DNA of 64,000 nucleotides from Thuidium tamariscinum (lineage: Eukaryota > Streptophyta > Bryopsida > Hypnales > Thuidiaceae), in contig OX344750.2 of NCBI GenBank assembly GCA_947034885.2, positions 34,520,821-34,584,820 on the forward strand, in the 5' to 3' direction. The translations under genes and the position numbers were made by a program. This document shows positions 38,493 through 48,985 of the stretch, one piece after another. The notes beneath the pieces are model-generated. The model saw only the letters and a program-made list of their open reading frames with translations, was not told the DNA's origin and did not search any database. Within the stretch, counting starts at the first letter, position 1. Every line of letters begins with the position of its first letter.

Positions 38493-40475
38493 TCATTTCT
38501 TCAATTTGTATATGTCAGGCTCAAAGTGATAGGGCTTGCTAGGCTTCGCCATCTCCATTCCAATGAAAGCAAATATGAAGAGAATTGTGTACAGGAACAG
38601 ATAGTCTTGCTGCACAGCACGAACCTGTCAAATGGTCTCCCCCGAAAAGAATACATAAACACTTGTAATAGCAGAGAAGGAAAACCATTTGCTACTAAAT
38701 TAAATCCCTACTAAAACGTCCCAGATGTTCCATTATACTTACATCGATATCGAAGTAAACACCTGCGGCAAGGCCGGGAATGAAGAGCCACGATATAGCA
38801 CCTGCACAAAACATGGACACCTCACACGTAAGCCACTCTAGAAATCATCAGAATTTTAAGTGGAACTGCCAGCACCTGCCAGAATCATAAGGAAGAGGAT
38901 TCTAAAAGTGTTAAAGAACCGAATTCCGTCTCGTAGACTGAACCTTGACACCAACAAGTCATCGATTCATAAAGTTGGTCAGCCTTCAACTAGGTGTGAG
39001 CATGACTTGGCTAAATGTCAGTGGAACTTTGAATGCAAAATGCGGTTGTCTACTCTCACTCCAGAGGGTTTAACTCCTGTGGTCTGTCCAGTGAGCTCTA
39101 AAATGATCCCCCAATGAAATCGCGCTCCTAGATATTGGTTGGAATGCTTAAAGTAACGCAAATAGTATATCCTCCACCTTACATTCCAGCTGAAAGGCTA
39201 CTCACCTTGGGCACCAACAGGTCCTCCAGACGTTTCAAAGACCTCCTTTATACCTTCCCACCAAGTACCTGCAATGCAAGTCACAACCAATAAGTGCCTA
39301 CAACCATTAAAAACCTCAATAAGTAGGAGCCAGCCACCACTGCTGAATCATGAATCAGATAAAACTCCATTGTAAAGCCAGCTTACCGTCGTCACCCTCA
39401 TGCCAACTATGTGCACCATCCGCCTTGCCCCACGGAAACGTCTCCGAGAGTTCCTGAAAGTTACCACCCAAATTTTCGTTCAGAAAAATGAACGTGCTGG
39501 AAGTTGGGTACCAAGCACCCCATCACAATAGTTCCTCTCCATAGATTAGCTTCAATTGATTGCTGATTCCTCCCTACTGATTAGCACTTTCATTATAGCT
39601 TGAATTGATCGCTGGATTAATACTAAAACGACACTGTCAGAGTGCCAAGTAAGTGGGTTATCAATACCTTTGAGTGTGCCCACAGACCAAAATTTGAAAA
39701 AGAGTCATGTCCCATTCATGACTTTCCGGTAACCTAATTATCACCCCAAAACTTGTTTGATTCACCTCAAAAAGATAGAAACCCTCCGCGAATGCCACTT
39801 CGGCATCAAATCTCAGTCTAATGAAATTCACTCCTTGTTGAGAGAACAGAATCTTTCATTGTTGCAAAAGAAATACAGAACTCGTTCCCGAATTTCGCGA
39901 ACAAAAGCTGAACAAAACTCCAACCGTGTCCCAAAACCTATACTGGGCTTCCCATTTGATATCCCAAGAGCACTACAATCTTGCCATGTCAGTCATAACC
40001 CATTCATGAATTACTCGTCACCTAATAGCCCCTCAAAAACATCTTGATTTACCTCAGAGTGATTAAAACCCTCCGCGAATGCCACTCCGGCATCAAATTC
40101 CCAACTAATGAAATTCACTTCTTGTTGAGAAACCCGAAATTTATTTTTTGTAAAAGAAGCACAGAAGTAGTTCCCCAATTTCACGATCAAAAACTGAACA
40201 AACTGTCCCAAACCCTACACTGAAGTCCGGGAAGCGCAAGGGCTCACCAATTCATATCCAGCGGTTTCGTGGATGTCTCGATAATCCTCCTCCAAATCGG
40301 GCTCCACTCCACTGCTGTTGCCAGCTTTGCGAATGACAGAACGAGGTCGCCGCTGCTGCACCGCGGAGACGAACTTCCTGGCGTTGCCGCTGCTGCTGGT
40401 GGAGCAGGCGTTCGAGGAGGTGATGCGGGGCGCCAGGCAGGCGATGGAGGAGAGGCACGCCATAGCTGCTGCCAT
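38493..40475 (-). CDS. Small predicted plastid membrane protein, five exons
   Basis: Exons 40,248-40,475; 39,387-39,453; 39,206-39,268; 38,743-38,801; 38,493-38,624 join in phase to a 182-residue protein. Residues 1-50 are Ala/Ser/Arg-rich with few acids, a typical plastid transit leader (MAAAMACLSSIACLAP). An acidic soluble part follows, with ETFPWGKADGAHSWHEGDD and GTWWEGIKEVFETSGG, then two hydrophobic spans (AISWLFIPGLAAGVYF and DYLFLYTILFIFAFIGMEM) and a short tail KPSKPYHFEPDIYKLKK. The tail is loosely reminiscent of small thylakoid NDH-associated subunits (PnsB type), but I cannot confirm a name. A start 22 codons upstream (MISRIPSP at 40,541) is possible. The last exon has a second acceptor 15 bases inside, which would drop VRAVQ. 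Confidence 0.8.
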
Positions 40476-40734
40476 TGTGGACTCAGAAGAGACAACGGAG
40501 GGAGCTTGGCCGCTGGCTGGGGATGGAATTCGAGAGATCACAGGGAGGTGGAGAGTCAGGGCTTGAACGAGGTTCCTGGGATCTCATCTCTTTTGGAGAC
40601 CTCGCACACACATTCCTCTTTTAAGGGAAGATCACCTTCAACCGAGCAAATTTCTCTCACAAGCACTAGTAAGGTAGACCCACCCATAGCGGATCACTCA
40701 ACAATTTGGGGACAAATTATGAGTAGTATGAAGT

Positions 40735-41085
40735 GATGCAAATTTTTCCCATCTAGAAAGACAAGAAATATGGGGATTGTAAATTTTTTTCATAATTTCA
40801 TGTTGACAATGGATTTTAGGAGTCAAAAAGTGCTCCAAACCCATAGCTAATATCTAAAATCTTCTAATTCCAATCATTCAAGAACTACTTTCCCACTAAT
40901 TACTTTAGGAAAATGATTGATTGAAAATTATGAATTATGACCTTATTAGTTCCAACCTAGAAAACAAGAAAATACACATTCCCAACTTTGGTTGGAAAGC
41001 TATTTAAATCTTGGTTGGGAATAATTGCACCTAGCTACATGTTGGATAGGAACCCTTGGTCAAGAATGGGTGGTTCTACTATAAA
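40735..41085. repeat. Dispersed repeat family R, copy 3
   Basis: Shares with the other R copies AATATGGGGATTG, AATCTTCTAATTCCAATCA, TTGGTTGGAAAG and CCCTTGGTCAAGAATGGGTGG. It carries no MITE and therefore shows the arrangement without an insertion at its right end. Confidence 0.65.
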
Positions 41086-42740
41086 TGATTGAGTGTTAGA
41101 AAGTTGTCATTTTGTAATGACATAAAGTCAATTTTGCAATAAAATTGGGGGGAATCCAAAAACAACATTTGATTATATTATGCAAAAGCTATAAAAAGTC
41201 AAAGTAGATTAATTTTCCAAAAATTGTGTCATATTTTCAATGTTCACACCTTGAAAAGAATGCAATAAACATCTATTTTTTTTAGGGGGGGTGTTTTTGG
41301 AAATATACTTGTATTTTGGGTGATCCTACCTTAATATCATTTTTTTTCTAATATCACCTCCTCTACTTTTCCAACAAAACTTTAAAGATAAATGTAAGGG
41401 GTCCTCACCTAAAATAAAAACTTTTTGGAGATTTTAATGTCTTTGAACAATTGGAGAAAAAAATCAAACAATGATGTTAGCAAATGAAAGTTGAAGGAAA
41501 TGTAATTGATTTGAGATTTTCTTAGAAGAGAATATAAATAAACTACAAACTTTCAAATTTGAAGTCATAACAATCTTACTAAGGGAGGCGGCTCAAAAAG
41601 CGACCATCTAAGCGCTGATGTGCCTTTTTCATGTATCTCCTGAGATGGAAATATTTTTAGTTTATTTTTTAGTCAAAGAAAAATAGATGAGGAATCTAAT
41701 ACAAATTGTTTCATATTTTTTGAAGCATTATTGAATTATTTATGAATTTTCAAACACAATCCGATATAGGTCCCTATTTGTGATCATAGGCCCTTGGAAC
41801 ACCCATCCATGCATAGTTTGAAAAAAAACTCAGGGCTTGTTCAAAAACTAGCATTGCAACATGTATAAAGCAATAGAAATGGTTTCTAAAAGTGCCCCTT
41901 TCTAAATCTGAAATGAATGCTTGAATTAATCATTATTTCAAATTTTTCAATATTTGTGAGAAGTTAGTTGGACAATGAATTCTTATTTTGAATTAAGTTA
42001 GTAAACATCTATCCATTCAGTTTGAAATGAATTGAACCAAATGTGGCTCTTAAAGCATCCATTGAAGAAGTATAAACAAATCTTGTCAAGGTCCATTTTA
42101 ATCTACAATTCATTATCCTACATTCAAATGTCCATTTCATAGCCCCTACTGGACGGTTGAAAATGCCCACTCAATTTTAGATCCCTCTCTTATATAGACA
42201 TTAGAATAATCTTTATTGGACATTTTTGAAATACAAAATGCTCCAACTTTCATTGGTTGTTCAAAGAACTCTTCATCTACTATTGCTTATTTCTAGAAAA
42301 TAGTGTTGACTTATAGAAAAAGAAATTAGTGTTGAAATTGGATAATTGTTTTGAGTATGGTTTTATTATTGAAATATAAAAGTATTTGTTATGTCTCCTT
42401 GAGAGTTACAACAGAACCCTAGATTTTCTTAGATATATTTTTCAATTGAACTATGAATATTCAAGGTGCTAGAAATAAATTTATTTAGAATCAATCCTAT
42501 GCTCTCTTGTATAGAAGCCATACATTTTAGACAAAATCTAGATGAGTAGTTTTGCAAATAGGTCAAAATTAGGTGCAATTACCATCCTATATTTGTCACC
42601 CGACATTAGTAGCATATGTAAGAAATTAGTTTATTTAGTCATGCCTAAAAAGGTTAGAGATATGGAACCATTAGTAAACTTAAAGCTATTTTGCTGGCAT
42701 TCTTAAGTTATGTCCTCAAAATAAAATAACAACTTGTTGA
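41086..42740. other. AT-rich spacer, nothing recognised
   Basis: No gene or bounded repeat seen; stop-dense AT-rich sequence. Confidence 0.55.
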
Positions 42741-42995
42741 CTTGAGAGGAAGATCAATCTCTAAGATTCTTATTCATAAGGTAGCCACCCATAATTGATC
42801 CTCTAAGGTATTTTAGACATGACTTAAGAGGAAGATCAATCTCTAAAATACTTATTCATAAGGTATATTGAACTACCCATAATTGAACATTTAAGGTATT
42901 TCAGACATGATTTGAGAGGAAGATCAATCTCTAAAATACTTGTTTTATAAGGTAGAACCACCCATAATTGATGATTTAAGGTATTTTAGACATGA
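42741..42995. repeat. Three tandem units of about 82-88 bp
   Basis: Units start at 42,741, 42,823 and 42,911, each running GAGGAAGATCAATCTCTAA ... TATTCATAAGGTA ... CCCATAATTGA ... AAGGTATTTTAGACATGA with minor variation. The third unit runs straight into R copy 4, and a single unit precedes R copy 1 near 23.0 kb, so the tandem array expanded from the edge of an R repeat. Confidence 0.8.
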
Positions 42996-43335
42996 TATGG
43001 CATAGTGCAAAGTAAAGGAAATATTTTCAAAGGTGCAGTGATTGAATTGATGGGTTTGCAAAAACTTTGGTGATTTTATTGCATGAATTGAAATTACTAT
43101 GAATTTTGAAAGGTAAAAAGTGCACAAGACCCATAGCCTAGCCAATTCAAAATAATACTTTTTACTAACTCCTTCCTAATTTCTTGCACACTATCTTAGG
43201 GCATGTGCCATAAACTTGTAGTCCGAGCTTTGAAAAGGAGGAAAAAAACATTCTAGACTTGGTTGGAAATACATCCATCGACAGGTTGCCTATGAGGTGC
43301 TGGTTGGGTATGGGTGGTTTTACCTTAGATGACAG
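42900..43335. repeat. Dispersed repeat family R, copy 4
   Basis: Aligns with R copy 1 through GGTATTTTAGACAT, TTGCAAAAACTTTGGT, TTTATTGCATGAATTGAAA, TATGAATTTTGAAAGG and CATTCTAGACTTGGTTGG. Here the repeat is uninterrupted at the point where R copy 1 holds the hAT-like MITE. Confidence 0.7.
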
Positions 43336-43979
43336 CACATGTTTACTCAACAATCCTTGCACGATTCGTTGACTTGAGATGAAATAGTCACTTGTACAGA
43401 ATCAATAGGACAGTACAATAAGATTGAACGCGTGCACTACAGTAAGCAAAACCAGTAATTAGTTTCACTTGCAGAAACTAATTGCGGTACTTGCAGGGTG
43501 CAGAAAAAATAGAAGGATTGATAAAATGCACTTGTACCTAACTTCAATGGAACCTGCCTCTGTGAAGTGGAAACAGTAACCATTGGCAATGGAAGAGCAT
43601 GGTCATACCCCATTTTCCTGTACTTCTTTTATTCATAATCCTGTCCTTTAGAAATATGTTGACCTTTTAAACTAAACAAAGTCTAGGTCCAAGCATTGCG
43701 GTGATGTCCAATAACGTGAAAACGGTACGAGGGACATGCACACAGACGAAACGTCCCAATCCCCACATGGGAGTACCGGTGACGCTTGTGAGCCTTCTGG
43801 TCCTCATTAGAGACAAAGAGGAGACCACTGAAGCTATGTTCACAAAAAAAAGTTGTATTCACCGTTCCTCACTGTACACAATGCAATCAGTTGACCTCAT
43901 GTTCGTAATTGCAGACCATCATCAAATACCCTTGACGGTAAGCAGTTCATGAATGAAAAATGTTCACTTATACCAAATA

Positions 43980-45509
43980 TCACTGTTCATCGGCTTGCAA
44001 ACCGACTCTATTCGCTGGCAAATTGATGGGACCGCGGGCACGGTCACCTGAATCCAACAAGCGCTTCACCCTTTTCTTAGCACCGAATTGGCGGTCAAAA
44101 TGTTTCACCTGCATCCAAACACACAAAAAAACTTATATTGGTCTGAAACTGGAATTGAAAGTGCAGACACACATGACAACCTTCTAGAAAACCCTTGTTG
44201 AGCAACTTCTGAATTAGCTCAAAAAGAAAACCCTGGCATACGAAAAAGAATTCAAAAATCCATTACTGCAAAGTTGGGCTCAATTTGAACAAGTGAGAGC
44301 TCCTCAAGCCAATGAGTCATTGTCCAGGGTTGAATTTTACTTGATTTCCTCTAATTTGGCATGGCTTTAGTCTAGAAAAGTCCGAAGTGGTAAGGTTCTC
44401 AAAAGGTCTCACGCCAGTCCTACTGATAATTATTATGAAAGACAAGAACTAAGTTCACAGAATTTGATTCTCTATGGATGTGGAAGGAATGGAGTACTCA
44501 CCCAAGTCGACCGACAATTCTGCTCATAAAACGCCCGAGCTGATTTGCACTGAGCAGGGTAGAGGAGTCCCGCTGAAGCAATCTCTGTCGGTGTTGTGTG
44601 CCCAGAATCAGTTTCTACACACTTGAAAAAAGCGTCCCGTGCCTGTAACCACAGTCACAGATCCTCCACCCTCAGCAAAGTATTCACTCATTCACAAAGC
44701 TCTCCACTAAGGATTGCAGCTCATCTTGGAAGGAGTAATGAAAGCGAGCGAGTGAATTTCTTTTCATGTTTTCAACCAGTTTTCAAGTCATTCACATCAG
44801 AGTCTCTACAAAAGCAGAAGCGATAATTTCTGTGGAGGCCTTGGAAATAGCCAAATAAGCCCTAATCTGAGTCGCCAAAAAATACTGTAATACCTAGAAA
44901 TTATTCAACTACGAGGGAGACGTACTGAGAGGCTAAACCCTAAACCCCGATCATTAATTCTTAATTATGCAACGCTCTCGCCAAGATCCATCTGGTGACC
45001 GAAAATATCTATAAGCCCTAATTTGAGGACGCCCCCAAGATCGAGCGGAGAGACCAAAATGCTGATCGACATGTCGTAATTGACGGTGGGAATAATTACG
45101 CCCGAAGAGCAAAACGCGAATTCAGGGCAAACCTTGTAGCACACAGCCCGACCAGCTGCGAGGATATCATTCTCAACATGAGGCATAGTTGTTGCGGAGT
45201 TTCCCGATTCCATCCAAGAAATCAATGATCTACAAGGGAAACGTACTGAGAAAGCTAAAACCTAACCCCGATCACTAAACCACAATTATGCAACGCACTC
45301 GCTAAGATACACCTGCTAATCTTTGTAATCCCTAATTCGAAGACGCTCTCACGGATAAGGCCCAAATGCGGATCGACATGTCGAAATTGACGGTGAGAGT
45401 AAATGCGCTCAATTGAGGGCCCACATACCTTGTAGCAAGCAGCTCGACCAGCTGCGAGGACGTCTTTCTCCACGTGAGGCAGACTTGCTGCGGCGTTTCC
45501 CGAATCCAT
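43980..45509 (-). CDS. COA6: COA6-like cytochrome c oxidase assembly factor, three exons
   Basis: Exons 45,429-45,509; 44,502-44,642; 43,980-44,108 give a 116-residue CHCH protein. The twin-cysteine motif is CX9C then CX10C: CYKARDAFFKC, whose first cysteine lies at the end of exon 1, and CKSARAFYEQNC in exon 2. The spacing is the hallmark of COA6, a soluble mitochondrial intermembrane-space protein needed for copper delivery to COX2 during complex IV assembly. The following NCRSTWVKHFDRQFGAKKRVKRLL matches the conserved tail of the family. The start MDSGN was chosen because the upstream frame is non-conserved and Gly/Pro-rich. All junctions are phase 0. A second, diverged copy of exon 1 lies in intron 1 (45,133-45,213). 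COX6B is the nearest alternative but has CX9C-CX10C in a different context. Confidence 0.86.
44910..45509 (-). repeat. Tandem duplication of the COA6 first-exon region
   Basis: The blocks 44,910-45,213 and 45,231-45,509 are direct copies, sharing GGGAGACGTACTGAGA/GGGAAACGTACTGAGA, AATTATGCAACGC, GATCGACATGTCG and AATTGACGGTG as well as the exon itself. The proximal copy keeps an 81-base open exon (45,133-45,213, starting MESGN and ending in CYK) with a GT donor in the same phase as exon 1. It could therefore serve as an alternative first exon; no acceptor joins it in frame to the distal copy. Confidence 0.88.
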
Positions 45510-45709
45510 GTCGTCTGGCTGCCCTCCCTCTTCCTCTGGCTGCCCAGCTACTCCATTACCAGCGCTGCGCCACGGCCATCCCACCATTCGCACAAATGGG
45601 GTGGGGGGTTTCCCGCTTGCAACCTCGCTCGCAGCGCAATTTGGCACCGCGAAGACTAGGTCGATTCTCACGCTGGTACAGAATTGCACAATCTCAACAT
45701 CTTGAATGA

Positions 45710-47632
45710 AAGTTGGCGCTCAACTGCACACATCACCGTCTGCGCTGCCGAGGCGGGTTCGCATGGACATCTTGACCTCTTTAATGTCACATCCGACATG
45801 CACGTGATAATATGAAGCTCATTGATAATAAGGTAAAACAGCCCATTACGGACTTTTTATGCATTAGAGCCAGACTCTTAGGAATGATCCCATTACAGTT
45901 TTCTTCCAGAGAATGAGATTTTGGCCACAATCAATGTCTTAGTTAATTGGAATGGGGTGATTAGTGACCGTAATAGGAACTTTCAGCTTTTTAGTGTTAA
46001 TTCGCTATAGGAAGTGACTCTTTTAAGCCTTTTGTGTCAGAAAATATTTTGACTGCATTAGGTTAGTAAGATTACCATTATGGATTCAGTTTTGGTTGGT
46101 TTTGAGGTAGTTTAGAAATCATGATGGATGGAATACTTCAAAAATTCATAACAAATTCACACTTTATCCAAAAAATATAATTTCAATTGCTCTCATCATT
46201 TCTATCACTTGTTCACATCTCGGGAAAAAATTAGAAGATTTTAGCAGTGATATGAAGGCAAACTCCTCATTTGGTCTATAATGGGCTATTTTACCTTACA
46301 ATCAACTTTCTCTAATTGCACAGTATTTGTTATAGAGTCACCTTATTCAATCACATACCCTATTCCATTTGAATGAGCTCTCTTTATTAATTTTGGACTT
46401 TTTTGGAGAATACATGATCTCATATTACAAAGTCTTAAAAGCGATAAGAGATTATGTGTGCACCTAGATCTTGAGGTTGAATTGAATGAAGGGATTTGAT
46501 TTGGATTAGATTGGATGTTGGGATAGAAAAAGGTATGATTACCATATGTTCTTATAATTCCTCAAGTTAGAAGTGTTTCTCACTACAATCCAACTCCTAA
46601 GTCTCATTGCATTTTGATAATGATATTAATTGAAAATACACTAATTGAAAGTACACTAAACTAGACTTGTAGTTTCACACCAAGTTTTAAATCTTGGTTT
46701 GCTTTAAAATGTTCATATAGCAACATTTTCTGGAATATTTTGGCACCTTGGATTGAATTGGAACGGGAATAAAAAGTTGAAATGCGATGCAGTTTATTTA
46801 ATTCCTACTTTTTAGTTTTCAAATCCAACTATATTGAACCTTAAAAGGAATATTTGTTCCCTCATGAACAAATGAAAATCTGGGCAAGTTGTCAAAATTT
46901 CAATATATTGGTATGATTTCTTCATCTTTTTTTGAATAGAAAAAAATGCAATAGATTTTAGGTAAATTAATTTGAATTCAAATCAATTCTCAAGAGCAAA
47001 ACATGCCATCCTAACTTCAAAATAGAGCCTAGTAAGTAATAAAAAAATTACAAAATTCAAAATAAAAATTTTAGAATATTTTTTTCATAGAAAATATTTT
47101 GTCTATATGAAAAGATTTGATTCATCCTATTTAGATTAGTGATGAGAGAGTTATGGAGAATCTTTTTTTGTTGACAATTTAGAGCATCTTCTAGAAAAAT
47201 ATGTGCCCCTCTTGGAATTGACCTTAAAGAAGTAGTAGGCTACTTTAACAAAAGTGCAATTGTTCATCTTTGAAATTTTGTGCAAATAAAGAGAGGTCAT
47301 AAACAATAGTTTGGTCTCCAATGAATATTTTTGAATTTTTTAAATAAGATGATTTCTCGGGATGATTTGCACTCTTCTTAGAAAGAATGATTTCCACGGA
47401 GACCAATGAGTTCATCCTTACAAGGTTACTCGTTGGGAAGTAACATTCCTATTGCCTCACTATTTTTGCAATAATAGTGAGGAATAATATTAAAAGTATA
47501 CTACTACAAAACAAATGCAATACTACAACAAATTTATTTAAATGGAAACACAATGTTTTTGTTGAAACAATAGTATTGCAATATTGCTTTTATATAACAA
47601 CATTTTTCTTTCAATTCTACCAATTCTACTAG
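45710..47632. other. Upstream region of the COA6 gene, then AT-rich spacer
   Basis: The first part, to about 45.8 kb, is GC-richer and should hold the COA6 promoter. Beyond it the sequence is AT-rich and without recognisable genes. The block at 47,190-47,420 resembles text near 4.5-4.7 kb (GATGATTTC motifs), a weak dispersed repeat. Confidence 0.5.
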
Positions 47633-48127
47633 TGTACCCTATGCCATTGCCATAGCCAAAACTAAAATAAAAGTAATTTTCTAATTTTTTAATCCATTAA
47701 AACTTTGAAATTCAATAGCTTTCTCACCATAAGTCTAAATGCAATGAAACAAAGCCCATGCACCCTTCCTTGCCAAGAACTTTCCGATGGTTCTAAGAAT
47801 GCAATAAGAAAATGGACAATTTGGGAGATCCTAGCATGACAAACAAACAAAACAAAGAACTTGTCTTAAGGTATAGACTAATATGCATTGTGCTGTTGTC
47901 ATAGTCAAAATCAAAATAAAAGTAATTTTCTAATTTTTGAATCCATAAAAACTTTGAAATTCAATAACTTTCTCACCATTAGTCAAAATTCCACAAAACT
48001 AAGCTTGTACACCCCTCCTCAATGAGAGCTTTCCAATGGTATTAGACACATGATTGGGGGATGCACAGTCTAAGAGATCTCAATGTGACAAACAAAAAAA
48101 CAAAACAGAACAAACAACTTGTCTCAA
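47633..48127. repeat. Diverged tandem duplication, units of about 245-249 bp
   Basis: Units 47,633-47,878 and 47,879-48,127 share AATAAAAGTAATTTTCTAATTTTT, ACTTTGAAATTCAATA, CTTTCTCACCAT and ACAAACAAA...CTTGTCT in order, with many substitutions between. Non-coding. Confidence 0.75.
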
Positions 48128-48787
48128 CCTGGAGCACTCCAATGTCTACTTTCTGGACTGTATAGATAAAAATCCAAATTTCTTTCCCATAATAGCTTGG
48201 ATGAAAGTCATCCTAATTTTTAGACATACTTTATGAAGTAGCATTTCTTTCCAATAGTTGGATTTGGTGTTATTAGAGCATGTCTTTTTCTAAAATTACA
48301 AATGTGGAAGTATGTCAAGTGGTTAATTTGGGTTGACTCTAGTTCAAATTTGGAATTGCACAAATGAGTTCATAGAATCAAAAAACATAAATTTTTTGAA
48401 AAATGACCATCTCAAGAAAACCTCATTTCAGATCCTTTCCAACAAAATTTACTCAAAAAATGACAATATTTATCTTGTAATTGAATTTAAAAGGAAGTTT
48501 GAATTTTCCCTTTCAAAATTTATAGAAAAATATTGATGATAGCATTGGTGAATCTAACCATATGGATAGAATCTAAAACTCACACTGTACAACTTTGCTT
48601 TGTATCTCAATTCCAAAGTTTTCTTCAAAATAGTACTTTTTGATGATTTAAAAAAAGAAAAATCCGCAATTCTAGAGATGAGTCTGGACGCTTAAACACT
48701 AAAACAATACTAAGATATTTCAATGGGGGATTACTTTCCTGATGTAAAACTGGTACGCGTGTTTCATTCATCCTACCAGTTGGGTGT

Positions 48788-48828
48788 TGGGTTCAGGGTT
48801 CAGGGTTTTAGGGTTTTAGGGTTTTGGG
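48788..48828 (+). promoter_or_regulatory. Telomere-like GGGTTTTA repeats upstream of the mTERF gene
   Basis: The sequence GGGTTCAGGGTTCAGGG is followed by GGGTTTTAGGGTTTTAGGG, about 160 bases before the mTERF start codon. Telomere-like motifs (telo-boxes) are known in promoters and 5' leaders of plant genes for translation and organelle biogenesis. Whether it is a control element here or just a leftover telomere-like repeat is inference. Confidence 0.5.
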
Positions 48829-48985
48829 ACACCCGAACCTCGTATCGCTGTGTCGGATTCCGAATTGACTGTCGGTTGATCAGTTGTCCGGACAATCATG
48901 CCTCAGGAGGAAGCTTAACTAGTCTCGCCGCTATCGATCGGCAATGTCTGTCTTCCGCGTACAGGAAATTTGAGGGCAAACTGCA

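Noticed and set aside
47495-47635. Possible further CACTA-like element (CTACTACAAAAC ... ATTCTACTAGTG)
   Set aside because: The ends are only weakly complementary and no clean 3-bp target duplication could be defined.
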